From Streptomyces sp. SID486 (GTDB taxonomy: Bacteria > Actinomycetota > Actinomycetes > Streptomycetales > Streptomycetaceae): a DNA stretch of 34,526 bases. The notes under the pieces were generated by a model. The model worked only from the letters and a program-made list of their open reading frames with translations, did no database searches and was not told where the DNA came from. Location: positions 1-34,526 of the forward strand of contig NZ_WWJT01000633.1 of assembly GCF_009865385.1 (NCBI RefSeq), written 5' to 3'. A program made the position numbers and the translations under genes. Below, piece by piece: positions 9,224-17,330 of this stretch. Position 1 is the first letter of the stretch. Every line of letters starts with the position of its first letter.

Positions 9224-9706
9224 TCAGGAGGCGAGAACCTCGTCGAGCAGGGCCTCGGCCTTGTCCTCGTTCGTGTTCTCCGCGAGAGCCAGTTCGCTCA
9301 CCAGGATCTGGCGGGCCTTGGCGAGCATGCGCTTCTCACCGGCGGACAGTCCGCGCTCGCGCTCGCGACGCCACAGGTCGCGCACGACCTCGGCGACCTT
9401 GATGACATCGCCGGAGGCGAGCTTCTCCAGGTTTGCCTTGTAACGACGGGACCAGTTCGTGGGCTCCTCGGCGTACGGCGCGCGCAGCACCTCGAAGACC
9501 CGGTCCAGTCCATCCTGACCGACCACATCACGCACGCCGACGAACTCCGCATTGTCCGCTGGCACACGTACCGTCAGGTCACCCTGGGCGACCTTCAGCA
9601 CCAAGTAGGTCTTGTCCACGCCTTTGATCTGGCGAGTTTCGATAGCCTCGATCAGCGCGGCCCCGTGATGGGGATAGACCACGGTGTCGCCAACCTTGAA
9701 CGTCAT
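9224..9706 (-). CDS. carD: CarD-family RNA-polymerase-binding transcription factor
   Basis: A 160-residue CarD/CdnL protein that binds the RNA polymerase beta subunit and stabilises open complexes at housekeeping and rRNA promoters. The N-terminal Tudor-like RNAP-interaction domain is visible ([20 protein letters not shown], then [19 protein letters not shown]). It is followed by the helical DNA-binding domain with the conserved Trp in [11 protein letters not shown]. The ATG at 9706 has GGAAGGGG upstream. It is separated from ispD by 291 bases in which I see no convincing gene. Confidence 0.95.
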   Translation of the reverse strand: MTFKVGDTVVYPHHGAALIEAIETRQIKGVDKTYLVLKVAQGDLTVRVPADNAEFVGVRDVVGQDGLDRVFEVLRAPYAEEPTNWSRRYKANLEKLASGDVIKVAEVVRDLWRRERERGLSAGEKRMLAKARQILVSELALAENTNEDKAEALLDEVLAS

Positions 9707-10331
9707 GTGACAGGTACCCCTTCCGTGGCTATCCAGGGTAACACGGATACGGCGTCTTCTGAATGGCGTTTTCGCAGGTCAGGGCATATCTCGGGGCTTG
9801 ACAACAGCAACCGGAACGTGCTGCGGGGAACCTGCGGGAGCGGGTATTCGCAGGTCGGAGGGGCTCTTCAGGCAAGGGGATACAGGTACGTTACACACCT
9901 CGGGAGCCCGTTCCAAGTGGCGGAACGTCCCGATTTGTCCGACCCCAAGCGTGCGACTTCCGCTACTCCGTTCGGTGACCGGAGGTGGATGTGAGACGAA
10001 TCCGGAATTGATCAACAGCCGCCGAAGGGGTGCCGGGTGATCAATTTCGGGAGGCGCGCGCATTCCTCCACGGAAAATCCGCGAGCGGTGATGCGCGGGC
10101 GATGAGAGTGGCGCACCGTCGCGTTATGTGAATGACAGACGAGCGGATCCGCAATGCGGCCGGGGGCTCCTGGCGTCCCGGCGGGTACCCCCACCTGGAG
10201 GGAAGGCCGGGGCTTGGGGGAGGGTCGGGTGCGGCGGTGTGGGAACGGCTCGGTAACCTGAGGCCGCTGACAGACACTTAGGGCGGCTTTAATAGGGGAG
10301 CCGCCCGCGCGTTCAAGGAGTTGCCGCCGCC
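9707..10331. other. Divergent intergenic region, carD / lipoprotein
   Basis: This 625-base stretch holds the divergent promoters of carD and the lipoprotein gene; I see no supported coding sequence. A candidate rightward promoter is CTGACA, a 17-base spacer and TAATAG at about 10268-10296, only a partial match to the housekeeping consensus. A ribosome site AAGGAG lies at 10314-10319. Confidence 0.4.
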
Positions 10332-11012
10332 GTGAGCAGCAGCCTTCGACGCGGCGCCCTCGCCGCCTCCGCCATCGCTTTCTCGATCGCCTCGCTCGCC
10401 GCCTGTGGCGCCGGCAACAACTCGCAGACCCTGGAGATCAAGCCGGACAACGCGGCGACCAGCGTGGGCGACATCAAGATCCAGAACGCCCTCGTCATCA
10501 CCCAGCCCGACCTGAAGTCGACGGGGCCCGCGGTGATCTCCGCGACCGTGTTCAACTCCGGCGGCACCTCCGAGACCCTCCAGTCGGTCACCGTGGAGGG
10601 CAGCGGCACGTCCGCCGAGCTGAAGGCCGCCAAGGGCCGGAGCCTGACCGTTCCGGCGGGTGGCTCGCTGGTCCTCGGCGGCAAGGGCAACGCCTCCGTC
10701 GCGCTGCCCAGCGGGCGGGAGTCCGTCCAGGACGGCAACGCCCAGAAGATCACCTTCACCTTCAGCAAGACCGGCAAGGTGAGCCTGAGCGCCTTCGTCG
10801 TCCCGGCCACCAGCTACTTCGACAAGTGGGGCCCGTCCCAGATCCCGTCCGCGTCCGCCTCGAAGCCGGCGTCCCCCTCGGCCTCCGGCTCCGGCGCGCC
10901 GGGCGCGTCCGGCAAGCCGGGCAAGAGCGGCAAGCCGACCCCGTCCGGCTCCGCGTCCGGCTCCGCCGTCACCCCGGGCGACTCGGCCTCGCAGTCGGCC
11001 GCCGGCCACTGA
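10332..11012 (+). CDS. Secreted lipoprotein with Ser/Gly/Pro tail
   Basis: A 226-residue predicted lipoprotein. A Sec-type signal peptide with Arg at residues 6-7 ends in the lipobox LAAC (Cys at about residue 25). A beta-rich domain of about 150 residues follows, resembling small actinobacterial lipoproteins related to copper-chaperone (PCuAC-like) folds, but without an obvious Met/His copper motif. The last 50 residues are a Ser/Ala/Gly/Pro/Lys low-complexity tail that may traverse or bind the cell wall. The GTG start has AAGGAG 12 bases upstream. The strong hairpin after the stop ends its transcript. Function is unknown. Confidence 0.8.
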   Translation: MSSSLRRGALAASAIAFSIASLAACGAGNNSQTLEIKPDNAATSVGDIKIQNALVITQPDLKSTGPAVISATVFNSGGTSETLQSVTVEGSGTSAELKAAKGRSLTVPAGGSLVLGGKGNASVALPSGRESVQDGNAQKITFTFSKTGKVSLSAFVVPATSYFDKWGPSQIPSASASKPASPSASGSGAPGASGKPGKSGKPTPSGSASGSAVTPGDSASQSAAGH

Positions 11013-11024
11013 CGGACCGTACGC

Positions 11025-11067
11025 ACGACGGAGGGCGGCACCCGCTGGGGGTGCCGCCCTCCGTCGT
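11025..11067. terminator. Bidirectional terminator between lipoprotein gene and phoP
   Basis: A perfect 19-base-pair stem (ACGACGGAGGGCGGCACCC and its complement) closes a GCTGG loop. It lies between the convergent lipoprotein and phoP genes and can serve both. There is no T-run, as is usual in streptomycetes. Confidence 0.9.
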
Positions 11068-11120
11068 AGGCGTCCGCGCGGGCGAGCGCCCCGCCACCCG
11101 GCGGCCCGCTCGCACGCGGT

Positions 11121-11801
11121 CTACGGCTCGAACTTGTAGCCCAGTCCCCGCACCGTCACCAGGTACCGCGGCGCGCCCGGGTCGGGCTCGATCTTGGCGC
11201 GCAGGCGCTTGACGTGGACGTCGAGGGTCTTGGTGTCACCCACGTAGTCGGCGCCCCAGACGCGGTCGATGAGCTGCATGCGGGTGAGCACCCGGCCCGC
11301 GTTGCGCAGCAGCATCTCCAGCAGGTCGAACTCCTTCAGCGGCAGGTCGACCTTGGAGCCGCCGACGGTGACCACGTGGCGGTCGACGTCCATGCGGACC
11401 GGGCCCGCCTCCAGCGCGGCCGGCGTGACCTCCTCGGGCTCGCCCCGGCGGCGCAGCACCGCGCGGATGCGGGCGACCAGTTCGCGGGAGGAGAAGGGCT
11501 TGGTGACGTAGTCGTCGGCTCCTATTTCGAGACCGACGACCTTGTCGATCTCGCTGTCCTTCGCGGTCACCATGATCACGGGGACGTTGGAACGGCCGCG
11601 CAGCTGGCGGCAGACCTCGGTGCCGGGCAGTCCCGGCAGCATCAGGTCGAGCAGGACCAGGTCGGCGCCGTTGCGCTCGAACTCGTCCAGGCCGTCGGGG
11701 CCGGTCGCCGCGACGGCGACCTCGAAGCCCTCCTTGCGGAGCATGTACGACAGGGCGTCGGAGAAGGACTCCTCGTCCTCGACGACGAGCACTCGGGTCA
11801 C
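11121..11801 (-). CDS. phoP: Phosphate response regulator PhoP
   Basis: A 226-residue OmpR/PhoB-type response regulator, master activator of the phosphate-starvation regulon. The receiver domain has the acidic pocket EDE at residues 8-10, phosphoacceptor Asp52 in LLDLMLPG, Thr near 81 and Lys near 103 (VTKPFSS). The winged-helix DNA-binding domain ends in the conserved VRGLGYKFEP. The GTG start overlaps the phoR stop (GTGA), with GGAGG seven bases upstream, so it is coupled to phoR. The adjacent phoU and PHO box confirm the name; in mycobacteria the orthologous pair is called SenX3-RegX3. Confidence 0.96.
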   Translation of the reverse strand: MTRVLVVEDEESFSDALSYMLRKEGFEVAVAATGPDGLDEFERNGADLVLLDLMLPGLPGTEVCRQLRGRSNVPVIMVTAKDSEIDKVVGLEIGADDYVTKPFSSRELVARIRAVLRRRGEPEEVTPAALEAGPVRMDVDRHVVTVGGSKVDLPLKEFDLLEMLLRNAGRVLTRMQLIDRVWGADYVGDTKTLDVHVKRLRAKIEPDPGAPRYLVTVRGLGYKFEP

Positions 11802-13048
11802 GGAAGGACCTCCGGGGCGGGAAGCGGTTCGTACGGGGATGGATCACAGGAGCCGGCCTCGTCCTCGAGGTCGGGGTGCTGCTGCGCGCGCTCGCGTGCC
11901 GCGGCCGCCTCCGGCAGTCTGATGGTGAACGTGGAGCCCTGGCCCTCGGCGCTCCACACGGTGACCTCCCCGCCGTGCGAGGCGACCACGTGCTTGACGA
12001 TCGCGAGGCCCAGGCCGGTACCGCCGGTGGCACGGGAGCGGGCGGGGTCGACACGGTAGAAGCGCTCGAAGACACGCTCCTTGTCCCGCTCGGAGATGCC
12101 GATGCCCTGGTCGGTCACGGCGAGTTCGATCATGTCGCCGCCCAGGGCGTTGATCCGGCGGGCGGCGATGCCGACGCGGGTCCGGGCCGGGGAGTAGTTG
12201 ACGGCGTTCTCGACGAGGTTCCCGAGGGCCGCGGCCAGCTGGCCCCGGTTGCCCCAGACGTGCAGGTCGGCCGTACCGCCGGCGGCCATGGTGATCTGCT
12301 TGGTGCCCGCCTGGTGGCGGCAGCGGTCCATCGCCTCGGCGACCAGCTCCTCCACCCGGACGGGCTCGGCGTCCTCCAGCGGGTCGTCGTTCTGCACCCG
12401 GGAGAGATCGATCAGTTCCTGGACCAGGTTGGTCAGGCGGGTCGCCTCGATCTGCATACGGCCGGCGAAGCGCTGCACCGCCTCGGGGTCGTCGGAGGCG
12501 TCCATGACGGCTTCGGAGAGGAGGGAGAGCGCGCCCACGGGCGTCTTCAGCTCGTGGCTGACGTTCGCCACGAAGTCGCGTCGTACGGCCTCGATCCTGC
12601 GGGCCTCGGTCAGGTCCTCGACCAGCAGCAGGACCAGGCGGGAGCCGAGCGGGGCGACGCGGGCGGAGACGGCGAGGGCCTCACCGCGTCCGGTGCCGCG
12701 CCGGGGGAGATCCAGTTCCACCTGGCGTATCTCCCCGTCCCGTCTGGTGTCCCGGGCCATCTGGAGCATGGGCTCCACGGCGAGCTTGCCGCCACGCACC
12801 AGCCCGAGGGCGTAGGCGGCGGAGCTGGCCTTGACCACGCCGTCGGCCTCGTCGAGCACGACGGCGGAGGAGCGCAGCACCGACAGAACGGTGTCCACGC
12901 CGGGCGGGAGTACGGGATCGGTGTGCAAAGAAGTCCTGGTCGGTCGCTTCTGGTCGCGTTCGCTCCAGCGGAACGCCAGCATGGCGATGACACCGGTGAG
13001 CACCCCGGCGATCGCTGCCGCTGCGGCGACCGCCGCGTTCACGTCCAT
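11798..13048 (-). CDS. phoR: Phosphate sensor histidine kinase PhoR
   Basis: A 416-residue kinase partner of PhoP. One N-terminal membrane segment (about residues 5-26) is followed by a PAS-like region and the HisKA box with His165 in ANVSHELKTPVGAL. The HATPase domain shows N-box residues in LVENAVNYSP, the G1 box in TDQGIGIS and the G2 box in GGTGLGLAI. There is no large extracytoplasmic sensor, as in other PhoR/SenX3 proteins, where the Pst-PhoU system is thought to provide the signal. It is divergent from phoU and shares the PHO box region. Confidence 0.95.
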   Translation of the reverse strand: MDVNAAVAAAAAIAGVLTGVIAMLAFRWSERDQKRPTRTSLHTDPVLPPGVDTVLSVLRSSAVVLDEADGVVKASSAAYALGLVRGGKLAVEPMLQMARDTRRDGEIRQVELDLPRRGTGRGEALAVSARVAPLGSRLVLLLVEDLTEARRIEAVRRDFVANVSHELKTPVGALSLLSEAVMDASDDPEAVQRFAGRMQIEATRLTNLVQELIDLSRVQNDDPLEDAEPVRVEELVAEAMDRCRHQAGTKQITMAAGGTADLHVWGNRGQLAAALGNLVENAVNYSPARTRVGIAARRINALGGDMIELAVTDQGIGISERDKERVFERFYRVDPARSRATGGTGLGLAIVKHVVASHGGEVTVWSAEGQGSTFTIRLPEAAAARERAQQHPDLEDEAGSCDPSPYEPLPAPEVLP

Positions 13049-13121
13049 GCCTCAAGGTTAGGCATGCCGTGTGAGATGCCCACAGCCGTCCGGGTGGGAC
13101 CTCGAACACTCGTCGCCCAGA

Positions 13122-13154
13122 GTTCACCTTGGAGCCAGCATTGGTTCATTTGGG
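13122..13154 (+). promoter_or_regulatory. PHO box (PhoP operator)
   Basis: Three consecutive 11-base direct-repeat units lie in the phoR-phoU gap: GTTCACCTTGG (13122-13132), AGCCAGCATTG (13133-13143) and GTTCATTTGGG (13144-13154). Units one and three match the known Streptomyces PHO-box consensus, GTTCA followed by a pyrimidine-rich stretch ending in G. The site would let PhoP regulate both phoRP and phoU. Confidence 0.9.
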
Positions 13155-13297
13155 GTGGCGGAAACAGACGCGTACGGGGCACAGCGTGGCAGCGTGGGGT
13201 TCGTACCGCCGGTTCACCGGGGGCCGCACGCACGACGTGCCGACCCCCCGGACCCCCGAACGACCCCCCGAACGATGACGCACGAGAGGGAACCCTG

Positions 13298-13987
13298 ATG
13301 CGGGACGCGTACCACGAGGAACTGGACTCGATCGGCGACGGACTGGTGGAGATGGCCCGGCTGGTCGGGTCGGCGATCGGGCGCGCCACGACCGCCATCC
13401 TCGACGCCGATCTGAAGCTGGCCGAGAGCGTGATCGAGGCCGACCAGAGGGTCGACGAGCTCCAGCACGATCTGGAGGCCCGGGCGATAGCCCTGCTGGC
13501 CCGGCAGCAGCCGGTGGCGACGGACCTGCGCATAGTCGTCACCTCGCTGCGCATGTCCGCGGACCTGGAGCGCTCCGGCGACCTCGCCCAGCACGTGGCG
13601 AAGCTCGCGCGGCTGCGCTTCCCGTCGCGTGCGGTCCCGCAGGACCTGCACGCCACCATCCTGGAGATGGGCCAGCTCGCCCAGCGCCTGATGGCCAAGG
13701 CGGCCGAGGTGATCATCACCAAGGACGTCGACCTCGCTCTCCAGCTGGAGCAGGACGACGACGAGATGGACCTGCTGCACCGCACGCTCTTCCAGCACCT
13801 GATCGACGACCGCTGGAAGCACGGCATCGAGACGGCCGTGGACGTCACGCTGCTGGGCCGCTACTACGAGCGGTACGCCGACCACGCCGTGGCCGTCGCC
13901 AAGCGCGTGGTGTACCTGGTCACCGGCGAGCACGCGGACGAGCTGCAGCAGGACATCCAGCAGGTGAAGGGCGTCGAGGGCGCGTGA
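13298..13987 (+). CDS. phoU: Phosphate signalling protein PhoU
   Basis: A 229-residue protein with two three-helix PhoU repeats. It is a negative modulator that links the phosphate transporter to the PhoR kinase. The two metal-binding repeat motifs are visible, the first in SADLERSGDLAQHVAKLA and the second in YYERYADHAVAVAKR. The ATG at 13298 follows GAGAGGG at good spacing. It is transcribed away from phoRP under the shared PHO box; pst genes are not in this window. Confidence 0.95.
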   Translation: MRDAYHEELDSIGDGLVEMARLVGSAIGRATTAILDADLKLAESVIEADQRVDELQHDLEARAIALLARQQPVATDLRIVVTSLRMSADLERSGDLAQHVAKLARLRFPSRAVPQDLHATILEMGQLAQRLMAKAAEVIITKDVDLALQLEQDDDEMDLLHRTLFQHLIDDRWKHGIETAVDVTLLGRYYERYADHAVAVAKRVVYLVTGEHADELQQDIQQVKGVEGA

Positions 13988-13995
13988 CCCCTCTG

Positions 13996-14028
13996 GGGAG
14001 GCCGGGCTTTACCGGGCCGGGCGCCTCC
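13996..14028 (+). terminator. Probable phoU terminator
   Basis: GGAGGC and GCCTCC arms, with an inner G/C-rich pairing, enclose a CTTTACCGGG loop just after the phoU stop. The stem is imperfect. Confidence 0.45.
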
Positions 14029-14105
14029 GTGCGCCGTTGACGCGCCCTGCCGGGCGGGCATCAATGGGGCGAGGGCGCCTCTGCCCCCAGGTCTAGGAGG
14101 GACAT

Positions 14106-14261
14106 ATGGCCGAATCCCCCGGCACCACGCCCGATCCGACACAGGAGCGCGAGACCGAGCAGCCCGCCGAGATCAGGAGCCTGCCGCTGTTCGGCGCGTG
14201 CGGCTGCGGCTCGGGCTGCGGCTGCGGGTGCCAGTCGGGCAACCCCTGCCAGTGCGGCTGA
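14106..14261 (+). CDS. Cys-rich metal-binding-like microprotein
   Basis: A 51-residue protein whose first 30 residues are acidic and disordered-looking and whose last 21 contain six cysteines in Cys-Gly repeats (CGCGSGCGCGC, then CQCG). This resembles small metallothionein-like or Zn/Cu-binding tails. The ATG is preceded by an ideal AGGAGGG. It is directly upstream of the nickel-binding DUF4242 gene, with a strong terminator between. Metal binding is an inference from composition only. Confidence 0.75.
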   Translation: MAESPGTTPDPTQERETEQPAEIRSLPLFGACGCGSGCGCGCQSGNPCQCG

Positions 14262-14271
14262 CGACACCCCG

Positions 14272-14301
14272 GGGCCGGTGCGACTCGCTTCGCACCGGCC
14301 C
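14272..14301 (+). terminator. Terminator after the Cys-rich gene
   Basis: A perfect 12-bp stem GGGCCGGTGCGA pairs with its complement around a CTCGCT loop, followed by TTCGCC, ten bases after the stop codon. Confidence 0.8.
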
Positions 14302-14389
14302 TTCGCCGTTCCGGATGCCCCTCCCGCCCGCCGGGGGCAGCATGGACGTGCGGGGGTGCGGGAAGGACCTGCGGGAAGGGGCTGTCGCC

Positions 14390-14638
14390 ATGGCCAGGTT
14401 CATGGACATCCACCGCGGTATGCAGGGCATCACGGCCGACCAGCTGGCGGAGGCCCACCGGGCCGACCTCGCCGTCGAGGAGGAGGAGTCGGTGCACTTC
14501 GAGCACGCCTGGGCCGACCCGGTGTCCGGCACCGTCTACTGCCTCTCCGAGGCCCCCTCGGCCGAGGCCGTCCAGCGCGTCCACGAACGAGCGGGGCACC
14601 GGGCGGACGAGGTGCACCCGATACCGCTGGAGGCGTGA
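14390..14638 (+). CDS. DUF4242 nickel-responsive protein (SCO4226-like)
   Basis: An 82-residue ferredoxin-like-fold protein. It closely resembles in sequence and position S. coelicolor SCO4226, which I recall as a structurally characterised nickel-binding protein. Visible are FMDIHRGMQGITADQLAEAH and a His/Glu-rich middle (VEEEESVHFEHAW) that could supply ligands, then VYCLSEAPSAEAVQRVHERAGH. The ATG follows GGGAAGGGG. Its physiological role is unclear; the neighbouring Cys-rich protein suggests a metal-handling pair. Confidence 0.8.
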   Translation: MARFMDIHRGMQGITADQLAEAHRADLAVEEEESVHFEHAWADPVSGTVYCLSEAPSAEAVQRVHERAGHRADEVHPIPLEA

Positions 14639-14765
14639 GAACGGGGTCCGGCCCGAGACCGCGCCTACGAACTGGAGGCGTGAGAACGGGTCCGGCCCGA
14701 GACCGCCCCTCCGGCTGAAGGCGTGAGAACGGGGTCCGGCCCGAGACCGCCTCTCCGGGCCGGAA
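14627..14765. repeat. 43-45-bp repeats spanning the DUF4242 stop
   Basis: A unit running CTGGAGGCGTGAGAACGGGG then TCCGGCCCGAGACCG occurs from about 14627, 14672 and 14715 (periods 45 and 43). The first copy contains the last codons and stop of the DUF4242 gene; the others repeat that stop region in the intergenic DNA. A shorter GCCTCCGGGCCGGAAGC reiteration follows, to about 14787. Confidence 0.85.
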
Positions 14766-14789
14766 GCCGCGCCTCCGGGCCGGAAGCGG

Positions 14790-15647
14790 TCACGCCTCCG
14801 GCCAGAAGCTCAGCCTGCGGGCGAGGACGTCCCGGGCCAGCTGACTGACCGTGCGGCCGTCGGCGTAGGCGCGGCCGCGCAACCGGTCGAGGGCCTGCTC
14901 GGGGTCCACGTCCAGCTGCACCATCACCATGCCGACGGCCTGGTAGACCTCGGTGTGATCGGCCTCGGAGGCCGCGACCCAGGACGCCACCCGCTCCTCC
15001 GTGTCCACGTCGTACGCGTCCGTGCCGTCTGCGCCGCCGCCGCACCCGGCGTGGCCGGCGGACCGCAGGTTCATCAGCGCGACCGTGACCGCGTCCCGCA
15101 CGCACAGCGCGGTCCGCAGATCGAGTACGGCGAGTCCGCCCACCCGGTCGCTGTAGAGGTCGAGCGTGCCGACGGTGGCGCCGCCGGGACCGAGGGGCAG
15201 TGAGAACACGGCGCGGACTCCCAGCCCCACCGCCTCGTGCGCGAAGATCGGCCACCGGCGCGGGTCGGGGCCCGCGGTGAGGTCGGCCGCGAGGACGGGG
15301 GCGCCCTCGTCCAGCGCGCTCTGGCAGGGGCCGTCGCCCACGGTGTACTGCAGCTCGGCCATCCGCGCGGCGACCCGGTCGCTGGCACACCAGGTCACGC
15401 GGACCCCCTTGCCGCCGGAGATCGACACCGAGGCCCCGGTGACCGGCAGCAGCCGCACACACGCCGCGCACAGCGCGCCGGGCACCGCCCGGGGCGCCTC
15501 GGCGTCGCGCACGGCGGCGGCCATCGTCTCACTGGCCCACAACCGGGCGGCGGCGTCAGGCGGCAGCCCCGACGACCCGCATCCCTCGGGCGGCATGGAC
15601 ATCACCCCGGAACGGCAGACACCCCGACCGGCATGCTCCACCGGCAT
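14790..15647 (-). CDS. GAF-ANTAR RNA-binding antiterminator regulator
   Basis: A 285-residue cytosolic regulator. Its GAF domain (about residues 60-200) shows YTVGDGPCQSALDEG, PDPRRWPIFAHEA and GTLDLYSDR. The C-terminal ANTAR domain (about 220-280) shows YQAVGMVMVQLDVDPEQAL and RAYADGRTVSQLARDVLAR; ANTAR domains bind RNA hairpins and prevent termination. I start at the ATG at 15647, which has GGAAGG seven bases upstream. The frame is open for another 115 codons, but that part is read through minisatellite DNA (repeated GAS and RVSGVGC units) and is probably not translated. The ligand is unknown. Confidence 0.85.
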   Translation of the reverse strand: MPVEHAGRGVCRSGVMSMPPEGCGSSGLPPDAAARLWASETMAAAVRDAEAPRAVPGALCAACVRLLPVTGASVSISGGKGVRVTWCASDRVAARMAELQYTVGDGPCQSALDEGAPVLAADLTAGPDPRRWPIFAHEAVGLGVRAVFSLPLGPGGATVGTLDLYSDRVGGLAVLDLRTALCVRDAVTVALMNLRSAGHAGCGGGADGTDAYDVDTEERVASWVAASEADHTEVYQAVGMVMVQLDVDPEQALDRLRGRAYADGRTVSQLARDVLARRLSFWPEA

Positions 15648-15737
15648 CCCGTGGCCTTCCGAGTTCCCAGGGCGGCCGGAATACTGCGGCGGATTTCCGG
15701 CCCGCGGGCGCCCGGCGGACGACGGGACGGCGAGCGC

Positions 15738-15993
15738 GGGAACGCCAGGAGCACCAGGAACGCCAGGAGCACCAAGCGCACCAAGCGCACCAGCACCACT
15801 AGAAGCACCAGAAGCACCAGAAGCACCAGAAGCACCAGAAGCACCAGGAACGACGGAACCGCCACCGCCGTCACCGACACCCATCACCCGGCCCCCGACA
15901 CCCGACACCCGGCCCCCGGCCCCTGACACCCGGCACCCGACACCCGACACCCGACACCTGACACCTGACACCTGACACCCGGCACCCGGCACC
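15738..15993. repeat. Minisatellite block between GAF-ANTAR and SUKH genes
   Basis: The 370-base gap 15648-16017 is largely simple repeat. It holds about five copies of the 9-mer GCACCAGAA (about 15800-15850) inside a longer GCACCAGGAACGCCAG-type array. A run of 8-mers GACACCCG/GACACCTG then fills about 15890-15993. No gene is supported here. Confidence 0.85.
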
Positions 15994-16017
15994 GGCGCCT
16001 CGGCAGGGTCGCGCCTG

Positions 16018-16944
16018 TCAGGGCATCGGCCGCAGTCCGCGCAGGGCGTCGACGACCCGGCCGTGGATCCTGCCGGTTCGCGCGCCCGCTCCCACCCGGA
16101 GGCAGACCTCGATGGCGTCGGCCTGCATGGCCCGGTGTCCGAACCGGGCCGAGAACCCGACCAGACCGGCCGGAGTCCGCGCGTGCGCGCCGGGGACCTC
16201 CACGGCCAGCCTCACCTCACAGCCCGTGCCGTCGCCGTTGGCCGCGAGGACACCCTCCACGTCACGGACGATCGGCGACAGCGCCTCGTCCAGGGGGCCG
16301 CGCGGTATGCCGATCGACCGCTGGGCGACCTCGACTCCGATGCCGCGCAGACCGGTCAGCGTCAGGCGGACGCTTCTGGCGGTGTAGACGTCGTGGTGAT
16401 GCAGCACGTACACGGCTGTCAGCGCTGCCTGCACCGCTCCGACGACGGGACCGCCGGCCGCCGACGGCGTCACGTCCCAGGCGTGCTCGCTGTCGGCGAG
16501 CCTGCGCGGAGCCACCCCGGAGGCCAGGTTCTCGATGCCTTCCAGCGCGCTGTCCCCGAGGTGCCAGGAGCCGCCGTGACCGAAGGAGAGCAGTTGTCCG
16601 TCCTCGCCCACGGCGAGGACGGAGTCGTTCGTGGTGACGCCGACCGGGAACAACCCGAGCCGGAGTCCGGCGGCCAGGCGGCTCAGCCGGACGAGCCGGA
16701 ACCTGGCCTTCTCGGGATCGATGGAGAACCCGACGGCCGCGACTTCCCGGCCCGGCTGCGCCGGCCGGTGCTCGAGGCCGTGGAACTCGCTCAGGAAGGA
16801 CCGCACGGCGGGGAAGACGGGGAAGGAGATGCCGTGGCTCTCCGCCATCGCGGCGATCCGCAGCACCGCACGCATCGCGTCCTGCTCGGCGTTCCTGCCC
16901 GCGGTGGGGCCGGTCCACCCCGGCGCCTGATGGTGCTGGGTCAC
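16018..16944 (-). CDS. SUKH-3 immunity-like protein with extra C-terminal domain
   Basis: A 308-residue soluble protein. Residues about 20-155 match the SUKH-3 immunity family: an N-terminal helix pair, FLSEFHGLEH, FSIDPEKARF, LFPVGVTTNDSVLAVGEDG and the closing GIENLASGVAPRRL. Residues about 165-308 form a second domain I do not recognise (VYVLHHHDVYTARSVRLTL, then GCEVRLAVEVPG). SUKH proteins usually neutralise polymorphic toxins by direct binding. The GTG start overlaps the stop of the preceding deaminase gene (GTGA), so the two are coupled. Position suggests it protects against that deaminase; the extra domain could be a second immunity module or a C-terminal extension of the family. Confidence 0.65.
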   Translation of the reverse strand: MTQHHQAPGWTGPTAGRNAEQDAMRAVLRIAAMAESHGISFPVFPAVRSFLSEFHGLEHRPAQPGREVAAVGFSIDPEKARFRLVRLSRLAAGLRLGLFPVGVTTNDSVLAVGEDGQLLSFGHGGSWHLGDSALEGIENLASGVAPRRLADSEHAWDVTPSAAGGPVVGAVQAALTAVYVLHHHDVYTARSVRLTLTGLRGIGVEVAQRSIGIPRGPLDEALSPIVRDVEGVLAANGDGTGCEVRLAVEVPGAHARTPAGLVGFSARFGHRAMQADAIEVCLRVGAGARTGRIHGRVVDALRGLRPMP

Positions 16945-17330
16945 CGGTCCACCGTTGCGACGCCCAGACGCGCGAGCAGGGCGGCGCACGAGCGGCAGGG
17001 CTCCGCCGGGCGTCCGTGCTCCGGATCCCCCTCGGGGCGGATCTTCCGCGCCACCAGCGCCGACCCCGCGAAATGGCCCATCGCCTCGTCGAGGGTCGTC
17101 GGCCTTCCACTCCCGGACCGCTGGTCCAGGCCCCACAGCTGATCGGAGATCAGGGCGGTCTCCGCGCAGTGGCCCATGAAGGGTTCCCGCTGCGCGGGGG
17201 GAAGCCGGCGGAAGAACTCGACGACCGCGGGGTGCAGGTCCGGATCCGCATCCGCGTCGAGATCGGTCTGACTGAAGATCGCGCCGTTCACCAGCAAGGA
17301 CGCGGCGGTCATCGGAACATGTTCAGACAT
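16941..17330 (-). CDS. Free-standing YwqJ-like deaminase domain protein
   Basis: A 129-residue protein consisting almost entirely of a YwqJ-type toxin deaminase domain. The two zinc-site motifs are visible: HCAETALISD (Cys-Ala-Glu) near residue 60 and PCRSC near residue 115. The front segment, TAASLLVNGAIFS and HPAVVEFFRRLPPAQRE, is usual for the family. No export domain or signal is present, unlike the gene two positions upstream. The ATG at 17330 has GGAGG six bases upstream and overlaps the SUKH-3 stop by eight bases. It may be an orphan toxin tip kept as a cassette or a protein delivered with the large toxin. The base or nucleotide it acts on is unknown. Confidence 0.7.
   Translation of the reverse strand: MSEHVPMTAASLLVNGAIFSQTDLDADADPDLHPAVVEFFRRLPPAQREPFMGHCAETALISDQLWGLDQRSGSGRPTTLDEAMGHFAGSALVARKIRPEGDPEHGRPAEPCRSCAALLARLGVATVDR

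Noticed and set aside
15800..15993. Possible CRISPR array
   Set aside because: The repeats are 8- and 9-mers in direct tandem without unique spacers, and no cas genes are nearby.
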